DNA of 64,000 nt from assembly GCA_044223665.1 (NCBI GenBank), contig JBGALT010000020.1, positions 1-64,000 on the forward strand, written 5' to 3'. Made by a program: the position numbers and the translations under genes. The stretch comes from JBBSAT01 sp044223665. Its GTDB lineage: Bacteria; Myxococcota_A; Polyangia; Polyangiales; Sandaracinaceae. The notes under the pieces are model-generated. The model worked only from the letters and a program-made list of their open reading frames with translations. It was not told the DNA's origin and did no database searches. This document shows, piece by piece, positions 25,774-36,503 of the stretch. Every line of letters starts with the position of its first letter. Within the stretch, counting starts at the first letter, position 1.

Positions 25774-27033
25774 TCAAGGACAGCGGAGCACGTGCAAGCG
25801 CAGCGAGTGCCCCGCGCTGCTCACGCCGGCCGCCCGTCCGTCGTCCGCGACGGCGAGCGCTGCGACGGGGAGCGTCCATGCGGCACCGAGCGGCGCGTGC
25901 TGCGCATCGAGCGGAACGCGCCACCACGACGAGCAACGCATCGGTGCCACCCCGCACGACGGGTCGCGCAGAAGCGCCCACTCGCGGCCGAGCTCGACCA
26001 CGACACGCCCCGGCTCGAGCACTGGCCACGGCGTCGGGATCGGCACCCACACGGCCCTGTCCGTGATCGGCGCGGGTGCCGTCTCGAGGCGACCGTCGAC
26101 CACGCGCGAGACGTACCAGCCGCTCGCCGAGCGATCGACGACGGCGCCCGGCCCGATCGGGATCTCCGCGGCCTCACCCGTGACGCGGCCTTCGGCGTCG
26201 AGCCGCTGCTCCATCACGCGGGTGTGGCCGCCGGCGCTCGCGCGCCAGCCGACGACGACGCCCGACGGCGTGCTCGGCACGAACAGAGACGTCGACGCCG
26301 GCGTATCGAGGTCTTCGTCGCTCGGCGGCTCGTCCGGGAAGTCGAAGCTCCAGCGCGCCGTCTGCGCGAGCTCGGCGGTCGGCAGCCCGCGGTGCACCGT
26401 GATGGTGCCCGGCGTCGTGCCCCGGTCGTCGGCATCGGCCTCGACGACGACCAGCGTGTCACCGTCCCAGAGCCGCTCGCGGGCATCGGAGATCCCGTAC
26501 TGGAGCGAGCGGACCAGGACCACCTTCGGGCCGAGCACGCCGGAGGCCGACACCTCGCGGGCGACGAGGTCGATCGGGCCCGAGGGCCGGCTGTCCCGAT
26601 GATCGACGTACACCACCCGAAACCCCGTGCCTTCGACGCGCACGTCGAAGTCGACGTCCATCTCCCCCGGATCGCCGAGCGCGATCGGACCGGCGACGAG
26701 GTGCCCGCCCGGGTCCGCGAGGAACAGCGAGTACGCGCTTCCGACGTGCGCGACGACCGCCGCGAGCGCGGGACCGAGCGTGATCGACGAAGCCTCGACG
26801 TCGTGTCGCCCGTCCATGGTGGCCAGCTCGATCGGCTCGCCCTCGGCCGTGCATGCGAGCGGCGCCGCGCGCACCACGGACACCGGCGCTGCCGTGCTGG
26901 CGGGCGGTGTCGTCGTGGGGACGGGAGCCACGACCGCGGTGGACGGCGGGGGTGGCGGTGTCGCGGCTTCGCCGCACGACACGAGGAGCGCGGCGACGAA
27001 AGAGAGACGAGACGGAGAGTAGGACGTGTGCAC
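25774..27033 (-). CDS. lipoprotein of unknown function, probable beta-propeller
   Basis: A 419-residue exported protein. GTG 27033 gives a signal peptide with a lipobox-like end (VAALLVSC, about residue 21), then a Pro/Thr/Ala-rich linker to about residue 55. The remainder is beta-rich with recurring strand-turn patterns (LAAVVAHVGSAYSLFLADPG, FRVVYVDHRDSRPSG), suggestive of a repeat propeller, and two late Cys pairs. I do not recognise a family. The divergently oriented signalling operon lies beyond the activator gene upstream. The upstream ATG at 27078 would add residues before the signal peptide and was not used. Confidence 0.65.
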   Translation of the reverse strand: MHTSYSPSRLSFVAALLVSCGEAATPPPPPSTAVVAPVPTTTPPASTAAPVSVVRAAPLACTAEGEPIELATMDGRHDVEASSITLGPALAAVVAHVGSAYSLFLADPGGHLVAGPIALGDPGEMDVDFDVRVEGTGFRVVYVDHRDSRPSGPIDLVAREVSASGVLGPKVVLVRSLQYGISDARERLWDGDTLVVVEADADDRGTTPGTITVHRGLPTAELAQTARWSFDFPDEPPSDEDLDTPASTSLFVPSTPSGVVVGWRASAGGHTRVMEQRLDAEGRVTGEAAEIPIGPGAVVDRSASGWYVSRVVDGRLETAPAPITDRAVWVPIPTPWPVLEPGRVVVELGREWALLRDPSCGVAPMRCSSWWRVPLDAQHAPLGAAWTLPVAALAVADDGRAAGVSSAGHSLRLHVLRCP

Positions 27034-27093
27034 GAAGTCGAGCTCGCGCGGCGGAGTGTAGCCCGTCGCAGCGCGCATCTGCGCGCGCGGCGC

Positions 27094-28422
<1,329 letters not shown>

Positions 28423-28437
28423 GCTCGTGGATCGGGA

Positions 28438-30147
28438 ATGCGCTTTCCGTTCCGACTCAAGCTCGCGCTGCTCGCGAGCACCTTCGCGTCGGTCCCGCTC
28501 CTGGTCGTCGGCTGGCTGGTGATCGACGTGAACGAGCGCGAGCTCGAGAGCACCACCGAGGCGCTCTCGATCGCGCTGGCCGAGCAGGTGGCGGGCGACG
28601 TCGACCGCCGTGCCGAGGCGACGGAGCGCGCGCTCGGCGCCGTCGGGAGCGCGCTCACCGACGCGTCGCTCGAGCGGCCGACGCGGCTCGCGCTCGCCCT
28701 GCGTCTGCTCGATGCGACGCCGGAGCTCGACGTCGTGGCGATCTACGACGCCGAGGGCGTGTTGATCGACCGCATGCGCGCCGCGGAGGCGGCCTCCGTG
28801 ACGACGCCCGATCCGCTCGGTGCCGCGCTGCGCGCGCGTGCGCTCGCCGAAGGAGCGGCGATCGCGCCCGCGACCCGCGATGGCGAGCACGTCCGCGTGC
28901 TCCTCGTCGTCCCGCTCCGCGCGCACGGGGCGGTGACCGGGTACGCCGCCGCGCCCGTCAGCCTCGCGCCGATCGAAGAAGAGGTGGCGCGCCTGTCCAG
29001 CGTCCAGCTCGCGGGCGACGAGGGGGAGCTCGTGGTCATCGACGACGCGTCCCGTGCCGTCGTTCGAGGCCGCGCGCCCCTTCGCCTCGAGGTCCTCGAC
29101 GACGCGCCGGCAGCCCCGGGCGCGCGCTCGGAGAGCGGCGAGCACGTCGACGCCGCCGGGCGCGCATGGCTCCGGACCGTCGCACGCGTCGAGCGCTGGC
29201 CCTGGCGCGTCGTCGCCGACGTCCCGCGCGACGTGGCGCTCGCCTCGCTCCGAGAGACCCGCACGATCGTGGCCGTCGCGATCGCCGCCGCGCTCCTTTC
29301 GGCGTTCGTCGCCTCGTGGCTGCTCGCGCAGCGGATGGCCGCGCCCATCGCGGCGCTCGTCGCGTTCACGCGCGACCTCGCGGCGCGACGCTTCGATCGA
29401 CGGCCTGCCGTCTCGACCGGCGACGAGCTCGACGTCTTGGCCCGCGCGCTCGGTGACGCCGCCTCCGAGCTCGATCGGTCGGAGAAGCGCGCCCGCGAGG
29501 AAGCCGCGATCCGCGCCGACCTCGGTCGTTACCTGCCCGCCGAGATCGTGGAGAAGATCGTCCGCCGCGAGCAGAGCATGGAGCTCGGCGGACGGCGCGT
29601 GTCGCTCACCGTGCTCTTCGCCGACGTCGTCGCCTTCACGCCCTTGAGCGAGCGCCTACCGCCCGAGCAGGTCGTCTCGCTGCTCAACGAGCTCTTCACG
29701 CTCCTCACCGAGGCCGTGTTCCGCCACGGCGGCACGGTCGACAAGCTCATCGGCGACTGCGTGATGGCGCTCTGGGGCGCGCCGACGGCGCACGTCGACC
29801 ACGCGCGCCGTGCCGTGCTCGCCGCGCAGGACATGGTGCGCTTCTGCGAGAGCGCCAACGCCGGCTGGAAGGAGCGCTACGGCGTGGAGGTCCGCCTCGC
29901 GATCGGCATCCACTCGGGCGAGGCCGTCGTCGGCAACGTGGGCTCGCGCGAGCGCATGGAGTACACCGCGATCGGCGACGTGGTGAACGTCGCGGCGCGC
30001 CTCGAGACGATCGCGCGACCGCAGCAGATCCTCGTGAGCCGAGCGACCGCGCAGGCGATCGCCGGCGAGTTCGACGTGACGCCGCTCGGCCCGCGCGAGC
30101 TCGCGGGACGCAAGGAGCCGGTGGAGCTGCACGAGGTGGCGTGGTGA
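28438..30147 (+). CDS. membrane-bound class III adenylate cyclase with external sensor
   Basis: A 569-residue protein making cyclic AMP from ATP. It has one membrane helix at about 8-28, a periplasmic sensor region (29-275, Cache/dCache-like in length), a second helix at about 278-300 and a HAMP-like linker. The cyclase domain is at about 375-560. Both metal-binding Asp are present (396 in LFADVVAFT, 440 in LIGDCVMALWG). The Lys of TVDKLIGD and the Asp of AIGDVVNVAARLE are the adenine-selecting pair, and the Arg of the latter block contacts the transition state. It therefore looks fully active and ATP-specific. Its stop overlaps the kinase start by 4 bases (GTGA). It is the first gene of the operon divergent from the FHA activator. 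Confidence 0.92.
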   Translation: MRFPFRLKLALLASTFASVPLLVVGWLVIDVNERELESTTEALSIALAEQVAGDVDRRAEATERALGAVGSALTDASLERPTRLALALRLLDATPELDVVAIYDAEGVLIDRMRAAEAASVTTPDPLGAALRARALAEGAAIAPATRDGEHVRVLLVVPLRAHGAVTGYAAAPVSLAPIEEEVARLSSVQLAGDEGELVVIDDASRAVVRGRAPLRLEVLDDAPAAPGARSESGEHVDAAGRAWLRTVARVERWPWRVVADVPRDVALASLRETRTIVAVAIAAALLSAFVASWLLAQRMAAPIAALVAFTRDLAARRFDRRPAVSTGDELDVLARALGDAASELDRSEKRAREEAAIRADLGRYLPAEIVEKIVRREQSMELGGRRVSLTVLFADVVAFTPLSERLPPEQVVSLLNELFTLLTEAVFRHGGTVDKLIGDCVMALWGAPTAHVDHARRAVLAAQDMVRFCESANAGWKERYGVEVRLAIGIHSGEAVVGNVGSRERMEYTAIGDVVNVAARLETIARPQQILVSRATAQAIAGEFDVTPLGPRELAGRKEPVELHEVAW

Positions 30148-31436
30148 CGCCGAGCGACGAGAGCTTCGCGGCGCTCGAGGTGGGCACGCTCGTCGCGGGC
30201 CGCTTCCGCATCGAGGGCCTGCTCGGGCGCGGCGGCATGGGCGTCGTGTACCGCGCGAGCCAGGAGCCCATCGGGCGAGCCGTCGCGCTCAAGGTCTTGC
30301 GGCCGGAGCTCGCGCGCGACCCGCGATCGCGAGCGCGCTTCGAGCGCGAGGCCAAGATGGCGAGCACGCTCGAGCATCCCTCGGCGGTCGCGGTGTTCGA
30401 CTTCGGCGAGCACGGCGGCGCGGCCTACCTCGCGATGGAGCTCGTCCGCGGCGAGAGCCTCCGGGCGCTCCTCGAGCGCGGGCCGGTCGGCGTGACGCTC
30501 GCGATCGACGTCGTGACGCAGCTCGCCGACGTGCTCGCCGCGGCGTCGGCCGTCGGCTTGGTGCATCGCGACCTCAAGCCCGAGAACGTCCTCGTCGAGG
30601 CATCGGGGCGCGTGCGCGTGCTCGACTTCGGGCTCGCGTTCGCGCTCGCGCCGGAGGTCTCGGCGCGGATGACGCGGGAAGGCGTCGTGCTTGGCACGCC
30701 CGAGTACCTCTCGCCCGAGCAGGCCCGCGGGCAGAGCGTCGGCCCGGCGACGGACGTGTACGCGCTCGGGTGCGTCTTGCACGAGCTCGTCACCGGCAAG
30801 CCTCCCTTCACCGGCGGCGAGCTCGACGTGCTCACGCGCCAGATGTACGCGCCGCCACCGCCGCTTCGCCGCGAGGCGGGCCTGCTCGACGTGCCGATCG
30901 AGCTCGATGCCCTGCGGCGCGCGATGCTGGACAAGCGCGACCACGCGCGCCCGCCGGCCGCCGAGGTGCGCGATCGGCTCGCCTCGCTCGATCCCGATCC
31001 CGCACGCGCGAGGGCGCGGGCCCGCATCGACGGCTACCTCGGCCCGCGCGCGATGCGCATGATCGACGCGCCCGCGAAGACGTCGGACGCGGCGCCGGCG
31101 GCGCTCGAGGCGCCGCTCGAGGTGGCGGTGGCGGGCACGCTCGACGCATCGCTCGCGGTCGCGCTCGCCGCGAACGGGATCGCCGTGCACCCGATCGACG
31201 AGGCCGAGCTCGACGCTGCCGTCGTCCTGGTGCCCGACGCCGACGACGACGAGATCGCCCGCCTCGTGCGGCTCGGCTCCCCGGTGGTCGTCGGGCTCGG
31301 GGCGTCGGACGCCGCGCGCCTGGCCGCGTGCCTGCGCGCGGGCGCGGCCGACGTCGCCTTGCGACCCTTCGTCGCCGCCGAGCTCGCACGGAAGCTACGA
31401 CGCGTCGCCAAGGATCGCGCGCGCCGGAGGTCGTGA
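30144..31436 (+). CDS. Ser/Thr protein kinase with C-terminal receiver-like domain
   Basis: A 430-residue Hanks-type kinase. The glycine loop is GRGGMGVVY (28-36), the ATP Lys is Lys50, the catalytic loop is HRDLKPEN (141-148) and the DFG is at 161-163. The activation segment ends GTPEYLSPEQ. All catalytic residues are present. There is no membrane helix. Residues about 327-425 form an alpha/beta unit shaped like a response-regulator receiver, ending GAADVALRPF where receivers have GADDYLxKPF. The phosphoacceptor Asp and the Lys are not conserved, so it is probably a pseudo-receiver interaction module. GTG 30141 is an alternative start. Overlap with the cyclase and close spacing to the LysM/FecR gene indicate one operon. 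The FHA activator next door is a plausible phospho-target. Confidence 0.92.
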   Translation: MTPSDESFAALEVGTLVAGRFRIEGLLGRGGMGVVYRASQEPIGRAVALKVLRPELARDPRSRARFEREAKMASTLEHPSAVAVFDFGEHGGAAYLAMELVRGESLRALLERGPVGVTLAIDVVTQLADVLAAASAVGLVHRDLKPENVLVEASGRVRVLDFGLAFALAPEVSARMTREGVVLGTPEYLSPEQARGQSVGPATDVYALGCVLHELVTGKPPFTGGELDVLTRQMYAPPPPLRREAGLLDVPIELDALRRAMLDKRDHARPPAAEVRDRLASLDPDPARARARARIDGYLGPRAMRMIDAPAKTSDAAPAALEAPLEVAVAGTLDASLAVALAANGIAVHPIDEAELDAAVVLVPDADDDEIARLVRLGSPVVVGLGASDAARLAACLRAGAADVALRPFVAAELARKLRRVAKDRARRRS

Positions 31437-31440
31437 TCGG

Positions 31441-33774
31441 GTGACGAAGGACGCCTCGGGCGGGTCGGCTCGCGCGTGTGCGGCGCTCGCCGGCGTCCTC
31501 GCGGCCCTCGCGTGCGCGAGCATCGCGCGCGCGCAGAGCGACGCCTCGAGCGTGACGGTGCAGGAGGGCGACAGCTGCGAGACCATCGCCGAGCGGCTCT
31601 ATGGTGAAGGCGCGGCGGGCCTCGCCGCGCTCCACGACGCGAACCCCGAGCTCGGCCCGCTACCGCACCACCTGGTGCCGGGAACGACGCTGCGCGCGCC
31701 CGCCCCCGCTTCGATCACGTCGATCGAGCACGTGGTCGAGCGACGCGCGCCGAGCGCCACCACGTTCGAGCCGGCGCAGCGTGGCGATGCGCTGTCGCGC
31801 GGGACGCAGGTGCGCACGGCGGAGTCGTCGAGCGCCGACCTCGCGTTCCGCGACGGCGCCCACGTCACGGTGCGCGAGCGGACGCTGGTGATCGTCTACG
31901 GCGGGCGGCGACGGCTGGTCGAGCGCACGATCACGCATGCCGAGCTCGAGCGGGGCGCGCTGCGCAGCCGCCTGGGCGAGCTCGAGGGCGGGCGGGTCGA
32001 GGTGGCGACCGAGGCGGCGATCGCGAGCCTGCCCGGCGACGGCGTGGTCCGGGTCGAGGACGACGGGACGAGCCTCGTCGCGAACCACGGCAGCCGCGAC
32101 GCATCGATCACCGCCGAGGGCGAGCGGGTGGTGGTTCCTCCCGACTCGGGCGTGGTGGTCCATCGTGGCGAGCACCCCTCACGCCCGCGGCGTCTGCTCG
32201 CCGCGCCACGCTGGCTGGCCGATCGCCGCGGCGTGGTGGTCGGGCTGGTCGGCGAGGGCGCGGTGCTCCGCGGCGGGTTCGTGCCCGTCGAGCACGCCGC
32301 TGGCTACCGCGTCGAGATCGCCCGCGATGCGCGGGGCGCCGATCTCGTCCAGGCGCTGGCGCTGGACGCCGACGCGAGCGCGTTCGAGGCGCGGGGCATC
32401 GTCGACCCCGTCGTGTACGTGTCGGTCGCCTCGCTCGACGCGGATGGCCTCGAAGGACGGCGCTCTCCGTGGCGTGCCTTCTCGGTGCGCCTGGCGCGCC
32501 TGGTCTCGCCGGGAGGCATCGACGCCACGCTCGGCGCGGAGGCCGTGCCGCGGGTGCTCCCCGGAACCTGGTTGGTCGCGCCGCCCGGGCTCGCCTGTCG
32601 CGTGGGAGACGCCGCGCCCGAGTCGATCGTGACGCTCGATGCGCCCGGCACCGCCTCGATCGCCTGCGCCGACGTGGCCGGGCTCGGAGAGCCGGCCCTG
32701 CTCGAGGTGGACGTCGCGGTGCCGAGCCTCGCGCTCGACGGAACGTTGGTGCGCGACCGCAGCGCGGCCGTGACGCTCGCGCTCGAGGGCGACCCGCTGC
32801 CCCCGGTGCACACGCTCGTGCTGCGCGCGCCGGCGGGCTTCGAGGTCGGACGGCTCCGCGCGCGCGCCGACGGCGTGCTCGAGGCGTTCGTCACGACGCC
32901 GCCGGACGCGAGCGACGCCGCAGCGCTGACCGTCTCGCTCAGCGTCGGCAGCTCGTACGTGGACCTCGAGACGTTCTCACTCGTCGTCGTCGATCCACCC
33001 GCGCTCGGAGCGCCCGCGGCCACGCCCGCCCCGCCGCGCGCGCCGCCGAGGCCGCTCCGCGAGGCGCGCACGGTGCAGAGCGCGCTCGGCGATCTGCCCT
33101 GGCCCTCGATGCTCGCGCTCCGCGACGAGCGGCGTGGTGGGCTCGGCGCGTGGGTCGTCGGGGCGGTCGCGCAGGCGGACGGAGATCCGCAAGTGCGTGT
33201 CGGAGGTGGCGCCTCGGCCGAAGTGCCGGAGGTCCCACTGCGCTTCTCGCTGGCGACGGCCGGCGATGCGCTGCACGCCGAGCAACCGGTCGACCGCCGC
33301 GGGAGCCTCGACCTCTGGCTCGGCGTCGGCGCGCTCCTGCACGACGACGGCCTGCTCTCGGTCGCAATCGACGCGAGCGCGCTCTTGCCGACGCGCCCGG
33401 AGCCGGAGGGCATCGGCCGCGTGCGGCTGGCGCCGAGCGTGGAGCTGGGCCTGCGGCCCGACCCCTGGCTCACGCTCCGCACGCGACAAGGCGCGCTCCT
33501 CGACGCGGCGCCGACGGGCGCGCGTCTCTGGGCCGGCGCCCTCGGGGCCGATCTGACCCCGGCCCGCTGGCTGGCCTTCGGGGTCGAGCTCGACGCATCG
33601 GCAGGGCACTTCGTCGAGCGCGACGGCGCCGCGCTCGCGCTCGTCGTGGGTGCCGAGGCACGGGTGGAGGGCGTCGAGATCGCGCTCGCCTCCCGGATCG
33701 CGCTCGACGACGACGCCGCGCGCGCCCAGGGCGCGTGGAGCTTCGTGCTCGCGCTCCGCTTCTTCTCGCGCTGA
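31441..33774 (+). CDS. LysM/FecR-domain exported protein with beta-rich C-terminus
   Basis: A 777-residue secreted protein with a signal peptide (about 1-32, ending SIARAQ). A LysM-type peptidoglycan-binding module follows (38-88; GDSCETIAERLYGEG, ANPEL, LVPGTTLRAP), then a FecR-like domain (about 108-215; AQRGDALSRGTQVRTAESSSADLAF). Next is a Fn3-like segment and, after a Pro-rich linker near 520-545, a C-terminal region of alternating beta strands (GLRPDPWLTLRTRQGALLDA) ending in FALRFFSR-like aromatic residues. The last feature suggests an outer-membrane barrel or its periplasmic base. LysM plus FecR proteins of this layout are frequent in Myxococcota. GTG 31441 has GGAGG 10 bases upstream and follows the kinase by 4 bases, so it is the third gene of the operon. 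Confidence 0.82.
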   Translation: MTKDASGGSARACAALAGVLAALACASIARAQSDASSVTVQEGDSCETIAERLYGEGAAGLAALHDANPELGPLPHHLVPGTTLRAPAPASITSIEHVVERRAPSATTFEPAQRGDALSRGTQVRTAESSSADLAFRDGAHVTVRERTLVIVYGGRRRLVERTITHAELERGALRSRLGELEGGRVEVATEAAIASLPGDGVVRVEDDGTSLVANHGSRDASITAEGERVVVPPDSGVVVHRGEHPSRPRRLLAAPRWLADRRGVVVGLVGEGAVLRGGFVPVEHAAGYRVEIARDARGADLVQALALDADASAFEARGIVDPVVYVSVASLDADGLEGRRSPWRAFSVRLARLVSPGGIDATLGAEAVPRVLPGTWLVAPPGLACRVGDAAPESIVTLDAPGTASIACADVAGLGEPALLEVDVAVPSLALDGTLVRDRSAAVTLALEGDPLPPVHTLVLRAPAGFEVGRLRARADGVLEAFVTTPPDASDAAALTVSLSVGSSYVDLETFSLVVVDPPALGAPAATPAPPRAPPRPLREARTVQSALGDLPWPSMLALRDERRGGLGAWVVGAVAQADGDPQVRVGGGASAEVPEVPLRFSLATAGDALHAEQPVDRRGSLDLWLGVGALLHDDGLLSVAIDASALLPTRPEPEGIGRVRLAPSVELGLRPDPWLTLRTRQGALLDAAPTGARLWAGALGADLTPARWLAFGVELDASAGHFVERDGAALALVVGAEARVEGVEIALASRIALDDDAARAQGAWSFVLALRFFSR

Positions 33775-33915
33775 TCGACCGTGCCGCGAGAGGCGGACGC
33801 CCTGCCGAATCGGTCGGGCGCGCCCCCGGCCCGAATCGGTGCGATCGCGGGGAACGAAGGGCGGGGGGCGGGTGTCGAGATCTCGTCGTACGCTCGGACG
33901 TCGGAACGCTCGGAG

Positions 33916-34701
33916 ATGATCGAACCCACGGATTCTGCGGGCGCTCCTGCCCACTCCGCCCCGGTCCCGGGGAAGGAGGAGCGCGTGCGGCCCTCGGTCG
34001 CCGTCGGCGCGCTCGCGATCCTGGCGTTCATCGTCGCGCTGGGCCTGCTCTTCGCCGATCTGCTGCAGCGCGGCCGTCCCGCCCACTTCGCGCGGCTGAT
34101 CGCCGAGCGCGGATCGGTGGAGGCCGAGCTCGGGCACGGTCGCGACGCCGGCACGAGCCCGGGGCCGATCGCGCCGATCCGGCCCTCGCTCCACTTCGCG
34201 CTCGGCCCCGAAGCACCGCCAGAGGACGCCGAGGACGACCCGCAGCGCGCCGCCTCTCGCCGCTCGTTCGGCGACGGAGACGCCGGCATCGGCGGCCCGC
34301 CGTTCCAGGAGACGTGGGTGCGCGGCACGCTCCGCGCGGTCGACGGAGCCTCCGCGGCGCGCGCCGGAGACGCGTGCTGGGTGCGGGTCCTGCCGGTCGG
34401 CGGTCGCGGCTACAACTGCCTCGTGCGCGTGACGTGTGGCGAGACGATCCTCTACCCGGACGGCCCGCAGCAGGCCGGGTACGCTCCGTGCGACCTCGAG
34501 GACGGTCACGTCGTGCGCGGCACGGACTCGAGCACGTCGGGTCGCGACGGCGATCCGACGCTCGACTTCGATCTCGGGCGTCGCGAGCTGCGCGTGGGCG
34601 ACCAGGCTCCGGTCGACGGAGATCCCTACTTCCAGCAGCTCGGCGGACGGGGCATCCCCACGTTCTCCGCCGAGATCGCGCTCGATCCGCCGCGCGCGTG
34701 A
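33916..34701 (+). CDS. single-pass membrane protein of unknown function
   Basis: A 261-residue protein with one membrane helix at about residues 27-50 (VAVGALAILAFIVALGLLFADLL). The region after it is disordered, followed by a C-terminal extracytoplasmic domain (about 130-260) with three Cys in CWVRVLPVGGRGYNCLVRVTC, likely disulfide-linked. I do not recognise a family. ATG 33916 was preferred because the signal-anchor then lies near the N-terminus; GTG 33781 would add 45 poorly conserved-looking residues. It sits between the FecR-type gene and the zinc-ribbon kinase, on the same strand, and may belong to the same signalling block. Confidence 0.6.
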   Translation: MIEPTDSAGAPAHSAPVPGKEERVRPSVAVGALAILAFIVALGLLFADLLQRGRPAHFARLIAERGSVEAELGHGRDAGTSPGPIAPIRPSLHFALGPEAPPEDAEDDPQRAASRRSFGDGDAGIGGPPFQETWVRGTLRAVDGASAARAGDACWVRVLPVGGRGYNCLVRVTCGETILYPDGPQQAGYAPCDLEDGHVVRGTDSSTSGRDGDPTLDFDLGRRELRVGDQAPVDGDPYFQQLGGRGIPTFSAEIALDPPRA

Positions 34702-34810
34702 GGCGCCTCCACGCGCGCGCCGCCGCGCCGATGCGTCCCTCGCGGCCGAAAAATCCTGCGCTCGGATCGACGCGCGTCCTCTCTCTTTGTACTACCCTGC
34801 CCGCGCTCGC

Positions 34811-36442
34811 ATGGGGCTCCGCTGCGATCAGTGCAAGACCGAGAACGCCGATGGCTCGCGCTTCTGCGCGAAGTGCGGCGCGGCGCTGATCGTCCCCCGC
34901 GACAAGGACCCGCTGCTCGGGACGACGATCGCCGAGCGCTTCCGCGTCCTCTCGGTGCTGGGCGAGGGCGGCATGGGCCGCGTCTACCGCGGCGAGCAGC
35001 AGATGGGGACCACCAGCCGCCCGGTCGCCATCAAGGTGCTCACGACGAGCCCCAACGACGAGAAGGGTGTCGCGCGCTTCCAGCGCGAGTGCGCGACCGT
35101 GGTCTCGCTCCATCACCCGAACACCATCCGCTTCTACGACTTCGGCATCCTGCCCGACGGGCGCCGCTACATCGCCATGGAGCTCGTCGAAGGTCGCTCG
35201 CTCGCCAAGGCGATCGCGGAGGGACCGATGCCCTACGCCGTCGTCGACCGGCTGGTGACGCAGATCGGCGGAGCGCTCGCCGAGGCGCATCGGCGCGGCA
35301 TCGTTCACCGAGACCTCAAGCCGGACAACGTCCTGCTCGCAGAGCACGGCGACGAGGGCTACCACGCCAAGGTCCTCGACTTCGGCATCGCCAAGAACGC
35401 GCGCGCGGGCGACGCCGAGATCACCGCTGCCGGGACCATCGTGGGCACGCCTGCGTACATGAGCCCCGAGCAGCTCTCAGGACGAGACGTGGACGAGCGC
35501 TCGGACGTCTACGCGCTCGGCTTGATGACGTACGAGATGCTCACCGGCTCGCGCCCGTTCACGAACTGTACGACGCCGCTCGAGTGGGCGACGGCGCACC
35601 TCACCAAGACGCCGCGGGCCTTCGACGAGTTCCCCTCGACGCGCGTGCTGCCCGCGGAGAAGCAGGCGGCGATCCTCCATGCGCTGGCCAAGGAGCCCGA
35701 GGACCGCACGCCGAGCGCGCTGCGCTTCGTGGAAGAGCTCACCGGGACCGTGCGCACCAGCCAGCCCGTGACGCGATCGGGGGAGCACGTGCCGGCCACC
35801 GGGGATGCGCCGACGGTGGCGGCGCGGACGCCGCGCGCGTCGCTCGGGACCGGCCGCGGTGCCGAGCTCGCGCTTGCTCCCTCGCGCGGACGGTTGGTGC
35901 TCTACGCGCTCGGCGCGACGGTGATGACCGCGCTCGGCGCGGCCGCGATGGCCTCGATCATGGGCGGCAGCGGAACCCCCGACGCGACGGCGCTGCGACC
36001 CGCGCCGCTCGACGCGGGCGCGCCAGAGGACGTGGGGACCGACGCGGGCCCCCGCATCGAGTGGATGCGGGTGCTGACCGCCTCGTCGGGCGCCGACACC
36101 GAGACCTTCGCGCTCGGCCCGCCCGACGGGCGCTGCGCCGTCATCCGCTACGGGGGCAAGCTCCTCTTCGAGCTTCCTCCCGAGGTCGCGCACGCGACGG
36201 CGGGGACCTCCGCTCCCGACCTCGAGGTCGTCGTTCGCGACGCGACCTCCCCCTACCGCGTCGAGGTCGGGCTCGAGCGCCACACCGACACGTACACCAC
36301 GATCGCATCGGACATCGTGGGCGTGACGCCGCTCGACGTCGATCAGTTCGACGTGCACGAGTTCCGCTACATCCGCGTGAAGAACGCCTCACGCAGCTCC
36401 GTCGTCTGCGTGGACGCGGTCGGCGTGTACGTCGATCGCTGA
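34811..36442 (+). CDS. zinc-ribbon Ser/Thr kinase with external sensor domain
   Basis: A 543-residue Hanks-type kinase. It opens with a zinc ribbon (Cys 5, 8, 19, 22: CDQC, CAKC). The kinase domain follows, with glycine loop GEGGMGRVY (51-59), Lys75, HRDLKPDN (166-173) and DFG (190-192), then GTPAYMSPEQ. A disordered linker leads to one membrane helix (about 361-383) and an exported C-terminal domain (about 400-543) with two Cys near PDGRCAVIRYGGK and SSVVCVDAVG, a probable ligand-sensing unit. A relatively A/T-rich patch (34791-34800, TTGTACTACC) just upstream may be part of the promoter. The architecture predicts sensing outside the inner membrane and phosphorylation inside. Confidence 0.9.
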   Translation: MGLRCDQCKTENADGSRFCAKCGAALIVPRDKDPLLGTTIAERFRVLSVLGEGGMGRVYRGEQQMGTTSRPVAIKVLTTSPNDEKGVARFQRECATVVSLHHPNTIRFYDFGILPDGRRYIAMELVEGRSLAKAIAEGPMPYAVVDRLVTQIGGALAEAHRRGIVHRDLKPDNVLLAEHGDEGYHAKVLDFGIAKNARAGDAEITAAGTIVGTPAYMSPEQLSGRDVDERSDVYALGLMTYEMLTGSRPFTNCTTPLEWATAHLTKTPRAFDEFPSTRVLPAEKQAAILHALAKEPEDRTPSALRFVEELTGTVRTSQPVTRSGEHVPATGDAPTVAARTPRASLGTGRGAELALAPSRGRLVLYALGATVMTALGAAAMASIMGGSGTPDATALRPAPLDAGAPEDVGTDAGPRIEWMRVLTASSGADTETFALGPPDGRCAVIRYGGKLLFELPPEVAHATAGTSAPDLEVVVRDATSPYRVEVGLERHTDTYTTIASDIVGVTPLDVDQFDVHEFRYIRVKNASRSSVVCVDAVGVYVDR

Positions 36443-36446
36443 GGCT

Positions 36447-36488
36447 GCGCGGAGATCGACGCGCGGAGATCGACGCGCGGAGATCGAG
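36447..36488. repeat. three tandem 14-bp repeats
   Basis: The unit gcgcggagatcgac occurs at 36447-36460 and 36461-36474, with a third copy at 36475-36488 differing in the last base. It fills the gap between two convergent genes. Confidence 0.9.
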
Positions 36489-36503
36489 CGGGCAGTGTCT
36501 CGA

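Noticed and set aside
36447..36488. Three tandem 14-bp repeats as replication iterons or a CRISPR remnant
   Set aside because: There is no spacer variation, no initiator gene and no AT-rich unwinding region, so it is treated as a simple tandem repeat.
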